Assembly: GCA_963793675.1 (NCBI GenBank)
Contig: CAWCBA010000002.1
Location: forward strand, 868,001-932,000
DNA: 64,000 nucleotides
Direction of reading: 5' to 3'
Origin: RPQJ01 sp963793675
GTDB lineage: Bacteria > Pseudomonadota > Gammaproteobacteria > Steroidobacterales > Steroidobacteraceae
The position numbers and the translations under genes are program-made. Shown piece by piece: positions 1 to 8,861 of the stretch. The first letter of the stretch is position 1, and every line of letters begins with the position of its first letter. The notes under the pieces are model-generated. The model was not told the origin of the DNA, did not search any database, and was given only the letters and a program-made list of their open reading frames with translations.

Positions 1-719
1 AGGTCCTCGGAGCGAACGACCTGCTGCACCAGGTGCAGCGAGTCGTGCAGCTCGAAGGCTTCGTGCTCGGGCACCATTTCCGTGTGCCGCAGCAGCTGCT
101 TGATGGCCGGGAACAGCAGCGGCGGACCCTCCGCCAGCTGTTGCGCGATCTCGCGGGCCCTGGCCAGCGCCTGGCCCTTCGGCACGACGTGATTGGCGAG
201 GCCCCAGTGCTTCGCCTCGGCTGCGTCCATCCAGCGTCCGGTCATCAGGAACTCGACGGCGACGTGGTAGGGGATTCGCCGGCGCAGCTTGATCGTCCCC
301 GCGTCGGCCAGCACCGCGACGTTGATCTCGGGCAACGCGAAGCGCGCGTGTTCCTCCATCACGATGATGTCGGTCCCGAGCACGATCTCAAAGCCGCCGC
401 CGCAGGCGATGCCGTTGACTGCGGCGATGATCGGCTTGTTCAGGTTCCGCGGATAGTTGAGGCCGCCGAAGCCACCGGCGCCCCAGTCCGAATCCGACTC
501 CTCGCCGCCTGCCGCAGCCTTCAGGTCCCAGCCGGGAGAGAAGAAGCGGTCGCCCGCGCCGGTCACGATCGCAACACGCAGGCTCGCGTCGTCGCGGAAC
601 TGCTCGAACACCGTGTTCAGGCGGCGGCTCGCGGCCAGGTCGATCGCGTTGGCCTTCGGCCGGTCGATCGTGACTTCGAGGACCGCCCCGTTGCGAGCGG
701 TCTTGATTCCGTCGTGCAT
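1..719 (-). CDS. CaiD-type enoyl-CoA hydratase (partial, 3' end outside window)
   Basis: This crotonase-fold enzyme most resembles carnitinyl-CoA dehydratase (CaiD), which interconverts crotonobetainyl-CoA and carnitinyl-CoA in the cytoplasm. The translation starts MHDGIKTARNGAVLEV and shows DRPKANAID, RVAIVTGAGDRFFSPGWDLK, an oxyanion-hole segment AVNGIACGGGFE near residue 105 and the acidic FALPE segment near 130. These blocks closely follow E. coli CaiD. The ATG at 719 lies one base past the TGA (723-721) of the upstream acyl-CoA synthetase gene, so the two are very probably co-transcribed and translationally coupled. The last ~20 residues lie beyond the left edge. A generic enoyl-CoA hydratase with another substrate remains possible; the CaiD call rests on motif resemblance only. 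Confidence 0.85.
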   Translation of the reverse strand, partial: MHDGIKTARNGAVLEVTIDRPKANAIDLAASRRLNTVFEQFRDDASLRVAIVTGAGDRFFSPGWDLKAAAGGEESDSDWGAGGFGGLNYPRNLNKPIIAAVNGIACGGGFEIVLGTDIIVMEEHARFALPEINVAVLADAGTIKLRRRIPYHVAVEFLMTGRWMDAAEAKHWGLANHVVPKGQALARAREIAQQLAEGPPLLFPAIKQLLRHTEMVPEHEAFELHDSLHLVQQVVRSED

Positions 720-720
720 G

Positions 721-2784
721 TCAGGACTCCTCTACCTTGCGGATCAGCACGTCGACGGCAATGGCGCCTGCGCCGCGTGGCCGGACGATGATTGGATTGA
801 CGTCGAGTTCCGCGAGCGTGTCACGGTTCGTCGTCGCGTAGCGTCCGATCGCCATGATCGCATCGATGAGTGCCGCGACGTCACCCGCGGGCTTGCCGCG
901 ATGGCCATCGAGCAACGCCGCCACCTTGAGCCGGCGCAGTGCCACGGCGACGGATTCGCGCGACCATGGCGGCAGCAGGCTCACCGTGTCCTGCCAGACC
1001 TCCGCCTGCACACCACCCGACCCGATCAGCAGCAGCTGCCCGAACTGCTCGTCGACCGTGACGCCGACCAGCATCTCGGCGATGCCGTCGTCGATCATCT
1101 GCTCGACGAGCACTTCCCCGGACAAGGCCGCGAGCTGCCTTCCTGCCGCAACGGCCTGCTCCACCGTCCGCACACCGAGTACGACGCCGCCGAGTTCGGT
1201 CTTGTGCTCGAGGCCGGCGCCGGACGCCTTGACCACCACCGGAAATCCGATCGCGGCGGCGGCGACCCCGGCCTGCGCGCACGGCACGACCTGCAAGCGC
1301 GGCACCTGCAAGCCGAAGGCGGCGAGGGCGGCCTTGCCGTCACGCTCGCCGAGAGTCACGACCGGGCCTCCCGGCGGTTGCGGAATCGACAACGCGGGTG
1401 AATCACCGCCTCGCCACGTCGCGCCCACGGCGCCTGCGAGGTTCAGGGCTTCGAGCGCCTCGCGCTGGCCCTGCAGCGGGATGACGCCGCCCTGCAGGCA
1501 CAATTGCCGTACCGTACGCCCGCTCGTTTCCGGCAGCGACGAGATGAACACTGCGCGCGGCCTGGCGTCGCGGGACGCAGCCGCGAACTGCGCGATGACC
1601 GCGGTGTAGGCCGAGTCGTCCGCACTGGCAGCCGGCGGACAGTCGAGCGTCAAACCGACCGCGTCGACGTCGCTCTGGAACACCTCGTCGAACAGCTGGC
1701 GCAGCGCCGCGTGCTGGAACCAGAGGTAAGTGTGCATGTCGAACGGATTCGCGACCGTCACGCGCTCGCCGACGATGGCGCTCATCCGCTCGCTCGCTTC
1801 GGGCGGAAACGGGGGGAATTCCAGGTCCAGGTGACGCGACACGTCCGCGCTCATCGCCATGTCTCCGCCCGAGGCGCCCATCACGACCACGCGGCGTCCC
1901 GCCAGCGGTCCGCCGTTGTGGAAGATCTTCAGCGTTTCGCAGAGCGTCGACAGCGTCTCGCAGCGGGCGATACCGGCCTGCGCGCAATAGGCGTCAAAGA
2001 CCGCGTCGCTGCCGGACAGGGCACCAGTGTGGCTGCGCGCGGTGCGGCTGGCCGCCTCGGTGCGCCCGGACTTGACCATCGCGATCGGCTTGCCGCGCGC
2101 GCGCGCCTTGTCGACCGCGCGCGTGAATCTTGCGGTGTCCTTGATGCCTTCGAGGTACAGGCCGAACGCGGTGACGCGCGAATCGTCGCACAGCACGTCG
2201 ATCAGGTCCTCGGCGGCGAGGCGGGTCTGGTTGCCGACGGTGATCAGGTAACCGATCGGCAGCGACCGGTCGTTGAACATCAGCGTCAGCGCAATCGTCC
2301 CGCTCTGGGATATCAGCGCCACACCGCGTGCCGGCGAATCACCGACGACCTGGTCGGGCCACAGCGCCACGCGATCGAAGAAATTGACCATGCCGTAGCA
2401 GTTCGGTCCCAGGAACGGCAACGCACCCGCGCCCTGCTCGAGCTCGCGCGTCAGGCGTTTCCCGGTCGGCGTTGCGGTTTCCGCAAAGCCGGAACTGAAA
2501 CACACGAAGCCACCGGCATCGCGCCGCGCAAGCGCCGCCGCAATGGCCGGCACCTCGTGATTGGGGGCCGCGATGAAGGCCGAGTCCGGCCCCGCCGGAA
2601 GATCGTCGACCGAGCGGAAATAGCGGTCGTTCGGCTGCGAGTCTCGCGTCGGATGCACGCGCCAGACTTCGCCGGGATAGCCGAGTGTCCTGGCCCCAGC
2701 TGCGACGGCGTCCGTCCACGCACCAGACCCGATCAGCGCGACCGTGCGCGGAACGAGCAGGCGCTGCAGCTTGGGCGGACTCAT
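721..2784 (-). CDS. NDP-forming acyl-CoA synthetase (acetate--CoA ligase family)
   Basis: This single-chain synthetase would ligate CoA to an organic acid with NTP hydrolysis through a phosphohistidine intermediate. At 687 aa it has the usual fused architecture. An N-terminal CoA-binding Rossmann domain (about 1-130) is followed by succinyl-CoA-synthetase-like flavodoxin domains carrying the SHTGALSG motif near residue 252, whose His is the expected phosphorylation site. A C-terminal ATP-grasp domain (about 470-687) contains FPVVVKASG, HKTELGGV and LDVNPI. It lies 25 bp downstream of the BKACE gene and one base upstream of the CaiD-like gene, which suggests that it activates an intermediate for the hydratase. 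In the classical carnitine pathway this step uses the unrelated ATP-dependent ligase CaiC, so substitution by an NDP-forming enzyme would be a variant. The substrate is not determined by sequence. Confidence 0.88.
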   Translation of the reverse strand: MSPPKLQRLLVPRTVALIGSGAWTDAVAAGARTLGYPGEVWRVHPTRDSQPNDRYFRSVDDLPAGPDSAFIAAPNHEVPAIAAALARRDAGGFVCFSSGFAETATPTGKRLTRELEQGAGALPFLGPNCYGMVNFFDRVALWPDQVVGDSPARGVALISQSGTIALTLMFNDRSLPIGYLITVGNQTRLAAEDLIDVLCDDSRVTAFGLYLEGIKDTARFTRAVDKARARGKPIAMVKSGRTEAASRTARSHTGALSGSDAVFDAYCAQAGIARCETLSTLCETLKIFHNGGPLAGRRVVVMGASGGDMAMSADVSRHLDLEFPPFPPEASERMSAIVGERVTVANPFDMHTYLWFQHAALRQLFDEVFQSDVDAVGLTLDCPPAASADDSAYTAVIAQFAAASRDARPRAVFISSLPETSGRTVRQLCLQGGVIPLQGQREALEALNLAGAVGATWRGGDSPALSIPQPPGGPVVTLGERDGKAALAAFGLQVPRLQVVPCAQAGVAAAAIGFPVVVKASGAGLEHKTELGGVVLGVRTVEQAVAAGRQLAALSGEVLVEQMIDDGIAEMLVGVTVDEQFGQLLLIGSGGVQAEVWQDTVSLLPPWSRESVAVALRRLKVAALLDGHRGKPAGDVAALIDAIMAIGRYATTNRDTLAELDVNPIIVRPRGAGAIAVDVLIRKVEES

Positions 2785-2809
2785 GGGGATCGTGGCGGTC
2801 GTCGCCGGT

Positions 2810-3709
2810 TCAGCGCAGGTGCAGGCGCTCCCGCGTCTCGGCGGGCGTCAGGATCCGGGCGCCCATCGCCTCGATGATCGTGCGTGCCCGCTCGACCAGC
2901 TGGGCATTGCTGGCGTAGACGCCTTTGCTCAGGTAGAGGTTGTCCTCGAGACCGACGCGGACATTGCCGCCGAGCAGCACCGACTGCGCCACCCACGGCA
3001 TCTGCATGCGGCTGATGGCGAACGAGCTCCAGACGCTGTCGGCCGGCAGCGAGTTGACCATTGCAACCAGGTGTCCGGTGTCCGCCGGCGTGCCGTAAGG
3101 GATGCCCATGCACAGCTGGATCAGCGTCGGGGCGTCGAGCAGCCCTTCCTTGACCATCTGCTTCACGAACCAGAGGTTGCCGGTATCGAAGACTTCGAGT
3201 TCGGGCTTCACGCCGAGGTCGCGGGCGATCTGCGCTCCCTTGCGCAGGTAGTTCGGCGTCGAGACGTACGCGCGGCTGGCGTCGCCGAAGTTCAGGCTGC
3301 CGCAGTCGAGTGTCGCGATGTCGGGCCGGTACCGGCCTTCGTGACACAGCTCGATCACGTGCTTCATGCGCTCTTCCTGCGTCACGAAGTCGCTGCCCGG
3401 CGCCGGCGTGTCCTTGAGCCCGTTGTCGCCGATGACGATGTAGCCGCCCATGCCGCACGTCAGGTTGACGATGACGTCGGTGCCGCTCTCGCGGATGCGT
3501 TTGACCACTTCGCGGTAGTGGCGGGTCTCCATGCTGAACGTGCCGGTCGCAGGATCCCGCACGTGAATGTGGACGATGGCCGCACCGGCCCGCGCCGCCT
3601 CGATCGCGGTCGCCGCGATCTGTTCCGGCGTGATCGCACAGTGCGGGCTCCTGGCGACCTTGGTGTCATCGCCGGTCACGGCACAGGTGATGAAGACTTC
3701 AGGATTCAA
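2810..3709 (-). CDS. Beta-keto acid cleavage enzyme (BKACE / Kce family)
   Basis: BKACE enzymes are Zn-dependent and condense a beta-keto acid with acetyl-CoA, releasing acetoacetyl-CoA (or a homologue) and a CoA-free product. Family substrates include 3-keto-5-aminohexanoate and 3-dehydrocarnitine. The protein has the N-terminal NPEVFITCAVTG block, the zinc motif VHIHVRD near residue 50, TCGMGG and the late VGLEDN segment, and is 299 aa, normal for the family. I chose the TTG start at 3709 because AAGGGGA lies 6-8 bases upstream and family members begin M-NPEVFITCAV. The longer in-frame reading to 3868 adds a non-homologous, basic stretch. The gene heads a three-gene minus-strand operon (BKACE, acyl-CoA synthetase, CaiD-like) and is divergent from a dimethylglycine-dehydrogenase-like gene. 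That context favours dehydrocarnitine cleavage to betaine, but this is inference. Confidence 0.88.
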   Translation of the reverse strand: MNPEVFITCAVTGDDTKVARSPHCAITPEQIAATAIEAARAGAAIVHIHVRDPATGTFSMETRHYREVVKRIRESGTDVIVNLTCGMGGYIVIGDNGLKDTPAPGSDFVTQEERMKHVIELCHEGRYRPDIATLDCGSLNFGDASRAYVSTPNYLRKGAQIARDLGVKPELEVFDTGNLWFVKQMVKEGLLDAPTLIQLCMGIPYGTPADTGHLVAMVNSLPADSVWSSFAISRMQMPWVAQSVLLGGNVRVGLEDNLYLSKGVYASNAQLVERARTIIEAMGARILTPAETRERLHLR

Positions 3710-3780
3710 GGCGGTTCCCCTTGGGATGTCGAATGACAGCGCCGGTCGGCCGCGCCGTCGCGGACCCGGGAGCCGCCAAC

Positions 3781-3806
3781 ATAATATAACGACGGTAATA
3801 ATAAAG
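3781..3806. promoter_or_regulatory. AT-rich promoter patch in divergent intergenic region
   Basis: The 260-bp gap between the divergent BKACE and flavoprotein genes is GC-rich except for this short A/T-dominated patch. Read on the minus strand it contains TATATTATG-like -10 sequences suitable for the BKACE operon. I see no convincing -35 pair or repressor palindrome. The flavoprotein gene has its own GGAGAA ribosome-binding site just before 3970. Confidence 0.35.
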
Positions 3807-3969
3807 TCATCGCCGCGCCGGCCCTGACGCAACGCAGCTAAAGGCTCGGCGCCGCGTCGCCTTGTCACCGCGGAGACCGGCTGGCGCGCGCGACCAGGGC
3901 CTACGAGCAGTGCTTGTCAATCCTCGGGCGGCATGATCACATCGCCCGTCCACCCGGAGAACGAACTGC

Positions 3970-6384
3970 ATGAAGGCTTCTGCCCAGGCTGTCATCGTCG
4001 GCGGCGGCGTCGTTGGCGCCAGCGTCCTGTACCACCTCGCCCGGGCCGGGTGGACCGACGTGCTCCTGGTCGAGAAAAGCGAGCTGACGTCGGGCTCGAC
4101 CTGGCACGCGGCCGGCGGCATGCATACGTTCAATGGTGAAGCGAACATATCCAGGCTGCAGAAGTACACGATCGACCTCTACCGCGAGATCGAGGAACTG
4201 TCGGGGCAGTCCTGCGGGTTGCACCCCAACGGCGGCCTGATGCTCGCCGCGACGCAGGGTGAACTCGACAGCCTGAAGCTGATCTGTTCCCGTGCCCGCT
4301 ACCTCGGGATGGAAACCGAGATGATCACGCTCGATGAAGCGCTCGGGCTGAATCCGCTGATCGACAGGAAGTACTTCATCGGCGCGTTGTGGCGTGCGGA
4401 CGGCGGACACTGCGATCCGTCGGGCACCACACATGCCTACGTCAAGGCGGCACGCAAGCTTGGCGCGTCGGTCGAGCGTTTCACGCGCGTGCTCGAGCTG
4501 ATCCCTCGCGCCGATGGCAGCTGGGACGTCGTCACCGACAAGGGCACGGTGCACACCGAGCACGTGGTCAACTGCGCGGGGCTCTGGGCACGCGAAGTCG
4601 GGCAGATGGTCGGCATTGAACTGCCGGTGCTGGCGATGGAACACCACTACCTGCTGACCGATGACATCCCGGAGCTCAAGGGCCGGTCACAGGAAATAGT
4701 GAACACGACCGACTATGCCGGTGAGATCTACATGCGCCAGGAGCGCGGCGGCGCGCTGATCGGAACCTACGAGCCGCACGGCAAAGTCTGGTCGCCGGTG
4801 CGGACGCCGGACGACTTCTCGATGCAGTTGCTGCCCGATGAGTTTGAGCGGCTGGCGCCATACTTCGAAGTCGGCTTCGAGCATTTCCCGGCGCTGGGCC
4901 GTGCGGGCATCCGCAAGGCGATCAACGGTCCCTTCACGTTCGCACCGGACGGCAACCCGCTGGTCGGGCCGGTGCGTGGACTGCGCAATTACTGGGTGGC
5001 CTGTGCGGTCATGGCGGGATTCAGCCAGGGCGGCGGCATCGGCCTCGTGCTGTCGCGCTGGATGGCCGAGGGTGATCCGGGCCAGGACATCCTGTCGATG
5101 GACGTCGCGCGCTTCGGGCCCTTCGCGACACCCAGATACACGTCGATCAAGGTGCCGGAGAATTACGGTCGCCGCTTCCGTCTGGCGTATCCGAACGAGG
5201 AACTGCCCGCAGCGCGCCCGGTACGGCGCTCGCCGATCTACGACAAGCTGCGCGAGGCAGGCGCGGTCATGGGCGCCAACTTCGGCCTCGAGCACGCGCT
5301 GTGGTTTGCGCCCGAAGGAACTCCGCCGACCGAGACGCCGACGTATCGTCGCTCCGAAGCATTTCCTGTCGTGCGCGAGGAATGCCGAACCGTCCGTCGT
5401 GCGGCCGGCCTGTACGAAACGAGCAACTATGGCAAGTACGAGGTGACCGGCAGCGGTGCCCGCGGCTGGCTCGACCGGGTCTTTGCCTGTCGCATCCCGA
5501 AGCCGGGAAGGCTCGGTCTTGCGCCGATGCTGAACCCGTCAGGTCGCATCGTCGGCGACCTGTCGATCGCCTGCCTGGCCGAGGATCGGTACTTTATCGT
5601 CGGCTCGGGCTTCGCCGAGGAATTCCACCTGCGCTGGTTCTGGAACTGCGAACCACCCGCAGACGTGTTCGTGCGCTCGGCGGCTTCGACGCTGTGCGGG
5701 TTCTCGCTCGCCGGCCCCAACTCGCGCGCGATACTGCAGCGTCTCGTGCGCAAGGATCTTGCGGCCGCCGCCTTCAGGTTCTTCGACGTCATGGAGACCG
5801 CGGTCGGCTACGCGCCGTCGATCGTTACGCGCGCCGGCTTCACTGGCGAACTCGGCTATGAAATCTGGACGACGCCGGATTACTTCGCGTCGCTGTATGA
5901 CGACCTGCGCGAGGCGGGGCAGGGCTCGGGCCTGACGCTGTTTGGCGGTCGCGCGCTGTCCTCGCTGCGCCTCGAAAAGAATTACGGTTCGTTCAACAAG
6001 GATTTCCGGCCCGACTACACGCCGGGCGAGACCGGCCTCGATCGTTTCGTCGATTTCAGGAAGCCGGCATTCATCGGGCGCGATGCCGCGCTGGCCGAAC
6101 GCGACAACGGGCCACGGCGTCGTTTCGTCGTCATGGAGGTCGAGGCGCAGGATGCCGACGTCGTCGGTTACGAATCGATCATGAAGGACGGCCAGGCCGT
6201 CGGCTATGTCACGTCGGGTGCCTACGGTCACTGCGTCGATCGCAGCCTCGCGGCGGGTTACGTGCCGGCGGAGCTCGCGCGGGACGGCGAGCGTTTCGAG
6301 ATCGACATCCTCGGCAACCTGTGTGCAGCCACCGTCCGGCTGCAACCGCTCTATGATCCGGAGGGCCGGCGATTGCGAGGCTGA
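3970..6384 (+). CDS. Dimethylglycine/sarcosine dehydrogenase-like FAD protein with GcvT domain
   Basis: This 804-aa flavoprotein should oxidatively demethylate an N-methylated amino acid (dimethylglycine, sarcosine or a relative) and pass the one-carbon unit to tetrahydrofolate. The N-terminal DAO-type domain (about 1-370) opens with the dinucleotide-binding VIVGGGVVGASV. It carries GSTWHAAGG near residue 50, the His of which matches the covalent-FAD His of mammalian dimethylglycine dehydrogenase. A FAO_M-type linker (about 370-430) and a C-terminal GcvT-like folate domain (about 430-800; LFGGRALSSLRLEKNYGS, PDYTPGETGLDRFVDF) follow. Upstream GGAGAA at normal spacing supports the ATG at 3970. 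It is divergent from the BKACE operon. If that operon makes betaine from a carnitine-like compound, this enzyme fits downstream demethylation. The exact substrate cannot be read from sequence. Confidence 0.85.
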   Translation: MKASAQAVIVGGGVVGASVLYHLARAGWTDVLLVEKSELTSGSTWHAAGGMHTFNGEANISRLQKYTIDLYREIEELSGQSCGLHPNGGLMLAATQGELDSLKLICSRARYLGMETEMITLDEALGLNPLIDRKYFIGALWRADGGHCDPSGTTHAYVKAARKLGASVERFTRVLELIPRADGSWDVVTDKGTVHTEHVVNCAGLWAREVGQMVGIELPVLAMEHHYLLTDDIPELKGRSQEIVNTTDYAGEIYMRQERGGALIGTYEPHGKVWSPVRTPDDFSMQLLPDEFERLAPYFEVGFEHFPALGRAGIRKAINGPFTFAPDGNPLVGPVRGLRNYWVACAVMAGFSQGGGIGLVLSRWMAEGDPGQDILSMDVARFGPFATPRYTSIKVPENYGRRFRLAYPNEELPAARPVRRSPIYDKLREAGAVMGANFGLEHALWFAPEGTPPTETPTYRRSEAFPVVREECRTVRRAAGLYETSNYGKYEVTGSGARGWLDRVFACRIPKPGRLGLAPMLNPSGRIVGDLSIACLAEDRYFIVGSGFAEEFHLRWFWNCEPPADVFVRSAASTLCGFSLAGPNSRAILQRLVRKDLAAAAFRFFDVMETAVGYAPSIVTRAGFTGELGYEIWTTPDYFASLYDDLREAGQGSGLTLFGGRALSSLRLEKNYGSFNKDFRPDYTPGETGLDRFVDFRKPAFIGRDAALAERDNGPRRRFVVMEVEAQDADVVGYESIMKDGQAVGYVTSGAYGHCVDRSLAAGYVPAELARDGERFEIDILGNLCAATVRLQPLYDPEGRRLRG

Positions 6385-6403
6385 AGGCCTGTTCGGTCGA
6401 CGC

Positions 6404-7222
6404 TCAGCGTTCGATGCTCACCGTGCGGCGTTGGCGCAGTTCGTCAACGCGCCGATCGACTGCTGCATCGATCAGCGCGACCAGGAAGTCGTTCTCGACC
6501 TGCTGGCGCACGGCGTCGAACGGCAGCAGAGCCGCAGGCAGGCGCTCCGTGGCTTGCAGGTAATGCCAGCCGTACGGGGATTCGACTGGGCCGATCCATT
6601 GTCCCAGCGGCGCGACCGACAAGGCCTCGACGATTGACTGGCCGAACATACCGCGGACCATGCTGTGGCCGTACTGCGGGAATTCGAGGCCGTGCCTGAA
6701 GGGCTGGCCCGTGACCGCCTGGCCTTGCCGCAGCTGCGCGAGTATCGCCGCGGGGTCCGCGGGTCGTTGCGCGAAGTACACCTGGCGAAACGTGATGGTC
6801 GGCTCCGACCGGTAGCGGTCGAGGTTTTCCGAGTAATGGTTGACCAGTTGCTCGTCGGTCGGCTCTGGCAGCGGGCCGGTGATCCGCAATCGCATCTCCT
6901 CGACGAGCCTGCTGCGGACTGCAGGGTCCGACAGGTGCAACCCGCTGTCGAGCGCTTCCCTGAAGAGTAACGCGTCGGTGACGTAGTCACGCTCGAGCCG
7001 CGTGATGTCGTCGGCTGTCGCCTTGCGCCCTTTGAGGGCCTCGAAGCTGCTGATCAACTCGGCGCGTGCTGAGGCCCGCAATATGATCGGCTCCGATTCG
7101 CTCGACTGGATTCCAGCATGGGCGAGGAACAGGGCGGCGCCGATCACGGCGAAGGCGAACAGCGGTTCGCGCAAGATACGCCGGACCACGGATCGCAACA
7201 TGCCGGACGGATCGCCTGTCAC
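6404..7222 (-). CDS. Membrane-anchored parvulin-type peptidyl-prolyl cis-trans isomerase
   Basis: This is a PpiC/parvulin-like folding factor of the cell envelope. A single hydrophobic segment (about 20-37, LFAFAVIGAALFLAHAG) should anchor it with the rest in the periplasm. A SurA-like helical region covers about 50-125. The isomerase domain (about 140-235) contains TFRQVYF, the GHSMVRGMFG segment and the parvulin ending GPVESPYGWHYLQ. The start is uncertain: GTG at 7222 or ATG at 7201, which gives a more typical MLRSVVRRIL N-terminus. It lies 13 bp downstream of the exported agmatinase-like gene, so the two are probably co-transcribed; the isomerase may help fold that exported partner, though this is speculative. 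Confidence 0.82.
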   Translation of the reverse strand: MTGDPSGMLRSVVRRILREPLFAFAVIGAALFLAHAGIQSSESEPIILRASARAELISSFEALKGRKATADDITRLERDYVTDALLFREALDSGLHLSDPAVRSRLVEEMRLRITGPLPEPTDEQLVNHYSENLDRYRSEPTITFRQVYFAQRPADPAAILAQLRQGQAVTGQPFRHGLEFPQYGHSMVRGMFGQSIVEALSVAPLGQWIGPVESPYGWHYLQATERLPAALLPFDAVRQQVENDFLVALIDAAVDRRVDELRQRRTVSIER

Positions 7223-7235
7223 GCGGCGGGCCGCG

Positions 7236-8726
7236 TCAGTTCCCGGGTCTGCGGCCGGTGGCGTAATCGGGATCGATCTTCTCGTTCTTGCCTTCTTTCT
7301 CGCCCCTGATGCCGGCCTCCGGCTGCATGTGCTCCGTCGTCAACTCGGCCAGGAAGCCGGGATCCGTGATGCCCTTGCGGCGCACTGCGATGCCGGTCAG
7401 GCACGCATGCATGATGAAATTGGCATTGAGCGCGGAGCGATAGGAGTTGTCGAGCATCGGATCGAGTTCGACGATCTCGAATCCCACCAGGTCGTTCTCC
7501 GCGCAGAGCCGGCGCACCATCGGCATCGCCTCGCGCATCGTCAGGCCGCCCGGCACAGGCGTGCCGGTGCCCGGCATGAACGCCGGGTCGAGCACGTCGA
7601 CGTCAAAGGAGATGTAGATCTTCCGGCCGCCCTCGCGAGCCTCGGCCAGCGCGCGCTTCATGACGGCGTCCCAGCCGCGCTTCTCGACCTCGGCCATCGT
7701 GTGATACCGGATCCCGTTGTTGCGCATCCATTCGAAACCTTCCGGCCCCGGCCAGGGGCCGCGCAGCCCGACCTGGATGAAGTTCTTCGCCTGCACGTGC
7801 CCCTCTTTCACCGCCCGATAGACCGGCGCGCCATGCGTGATGAAATGCGGCTGGTCCTTGCCGGCGTCGAAGTGCGAGTCGAAGTGCACGACGCCGAAAC
7901 TGCCCTTGCCGTGCACGTCCGCGAGTCCGGCGATGTTCGGGTATTCCAGGCTGTGGTCACCGCCGACGATGAACGGCAGCGCGCCGGTCCTGGCAATTTC
8001 CGCGACGCGTTCCCGCACGTGGTGCACCGTGCGCTCGGTGCTCATGTTGTCGATGGCGATGTCGCCGTAGTCGACGATGTTCAACTCCTTGGACGGATTG
8101 ACCATCGTGTTCATGTCTATGCCGCCCGCGCCGTATTCGTTGCGCATCGCCATCGGCCCGAAGCGCTGCCCGCGGTAGTACGAACCCATGTCGAGCGGCG
8201 CGCCGACGATCGCGACGTCGACCTTGCCCGCCACCAGGTCCTCCGGATAGATCGCGACCGGTGCGTTGGCGAACGTGCGAATGGCCGCGCGGCCGCTTGC
8301 GTAGTAGCTCAGCGAAATCGGTCCGGGTTCCCGCCTCGGACCGAAGCTCTCGGGCCGGCGCAGCTTCCAGAGGTTGAACTCCGGCGCCTCGGTATTCAGC
8401 GGGATGGCCGCCATGTCCTGCGCCGGGTCGAACTTCTGCGCCCTGGCGACGGACATCATGCCGTCGACATAAGCCGCGATCTCCTCGGGCGATTTCGTTT
8501 CAAGCCGCTGCAGCAGCTTCTTGTGGGAACCGGCGAAGCCGTCCGCGTCCTCGGAGAGCAGGAATTCGCGCTGCTCCCTGGTGAGGCCGCCGATCTTCGC
8601 CTCGAGCCACGCCGGAACTTCCGGGGCCGTGGCGGTCGCTTTCGCGGGTTCCGCAGCAGGAGTGACGCGCGTCGTCACGCCTGAAATGACCACCAGACCG
8701 ACCGTCGCAATCAACCAGATGCGCAT
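7236..8726 (-). CDS. Exported agmatinase/arginase-family ureohydrolase
   Basis: Ureohydrolases remove urea from guanidino compounds (agmatine, arginine, guanidinobutyrate and others) with a binuclear Mn centre. The core domain (about 160-460) keeps the metal motifs GGDHS, FDSHFDAG and SFDVDVLDP and the substrate-loop GTGTPVPGGLT. The protein starts with a probable Sec signal peptide, MRIWLIATVGLVVISGV, followed by a ~130-residue N-terminal extension rich in charged residues. Most characterised family members are cytosolic and ~300 aa, so export plus a 496-aa length is unusual. The polar C-terminal tail (about 465-496) is rich in Gly, Lys and Glu. Substrate specificity is unknown. It is followed 13 bp later by a membrane-anchored prolyl isomerase. 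Confidence 0.85.
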   Translation of the reverse strand: MRIWLIATVGLVVISGVTTRVTPAAEPAKATATAPEVPAWLEAKIGGLTREQREFLLSEDADGFAGSHKKLLQRLETKSPEEIAAYVDGMMSVARAQKFDPAQDMAAIPLNTEAPEFNLWKLRRPESFGPRREPGPISLSYYASGRAAIRTFANAPVAIYPEDLVAGKVDVAIVGAPLDMGSYYRGQRFGPMAMRNEYGAGGIDMNTMVNPSKELNIVDYGDIAIDNMSTERTVHHVRERVAEIARTGALPFIVGGDHSLEYPNIAGLADVHGKGSFGVVHFDSHFDAGKDQPHFITHGAPVYRAVKEGHVQAKNFIQVGLRGPWPGPEGFEWMRNNGIRYHTMAEVEKRGWDAVMKRALAEAREGGRKIYISFDVDVLDPAFMPGTGTPVPGGLTMREAMPMVRRLCAENDLVGFEIVELDPMLDNSYRSALNANFIMHACLTGIAVRRKGITDPGFLAELTTEHMQPEAGIRGEKEGKNEKIDPDYATGRRPGN

Positions 8727-8800
8727 CCGAGTTCCCCTGCGTGACGTGTCATGCCCGGATCACGTCTGCGCGTTGGCCGGGATTTCCTGATTCTTGTGCC

Positions 8801-8817
8801 CCGCATTATGCATGCGG
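8801..8817. promoter_or_regulatory. Small inverted repeat upstream of agmatinase-like gene
   Basis: CCGCAT and ATGCGG form perfect 6-bp arms around a 5-base spacer. The element lies about 75-90 bp upstream of the agmatinase-like start, in the 135-bp gap behind the hydrolase gene. It could be an operator or a short hairpin; there is nothing further to support either. Confidence 0.25.
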
Positions 8818-8861
8818 CGGGATTCCGCACGCACCCGTGCCCTGGAGCGGGGCCCTGGCCG

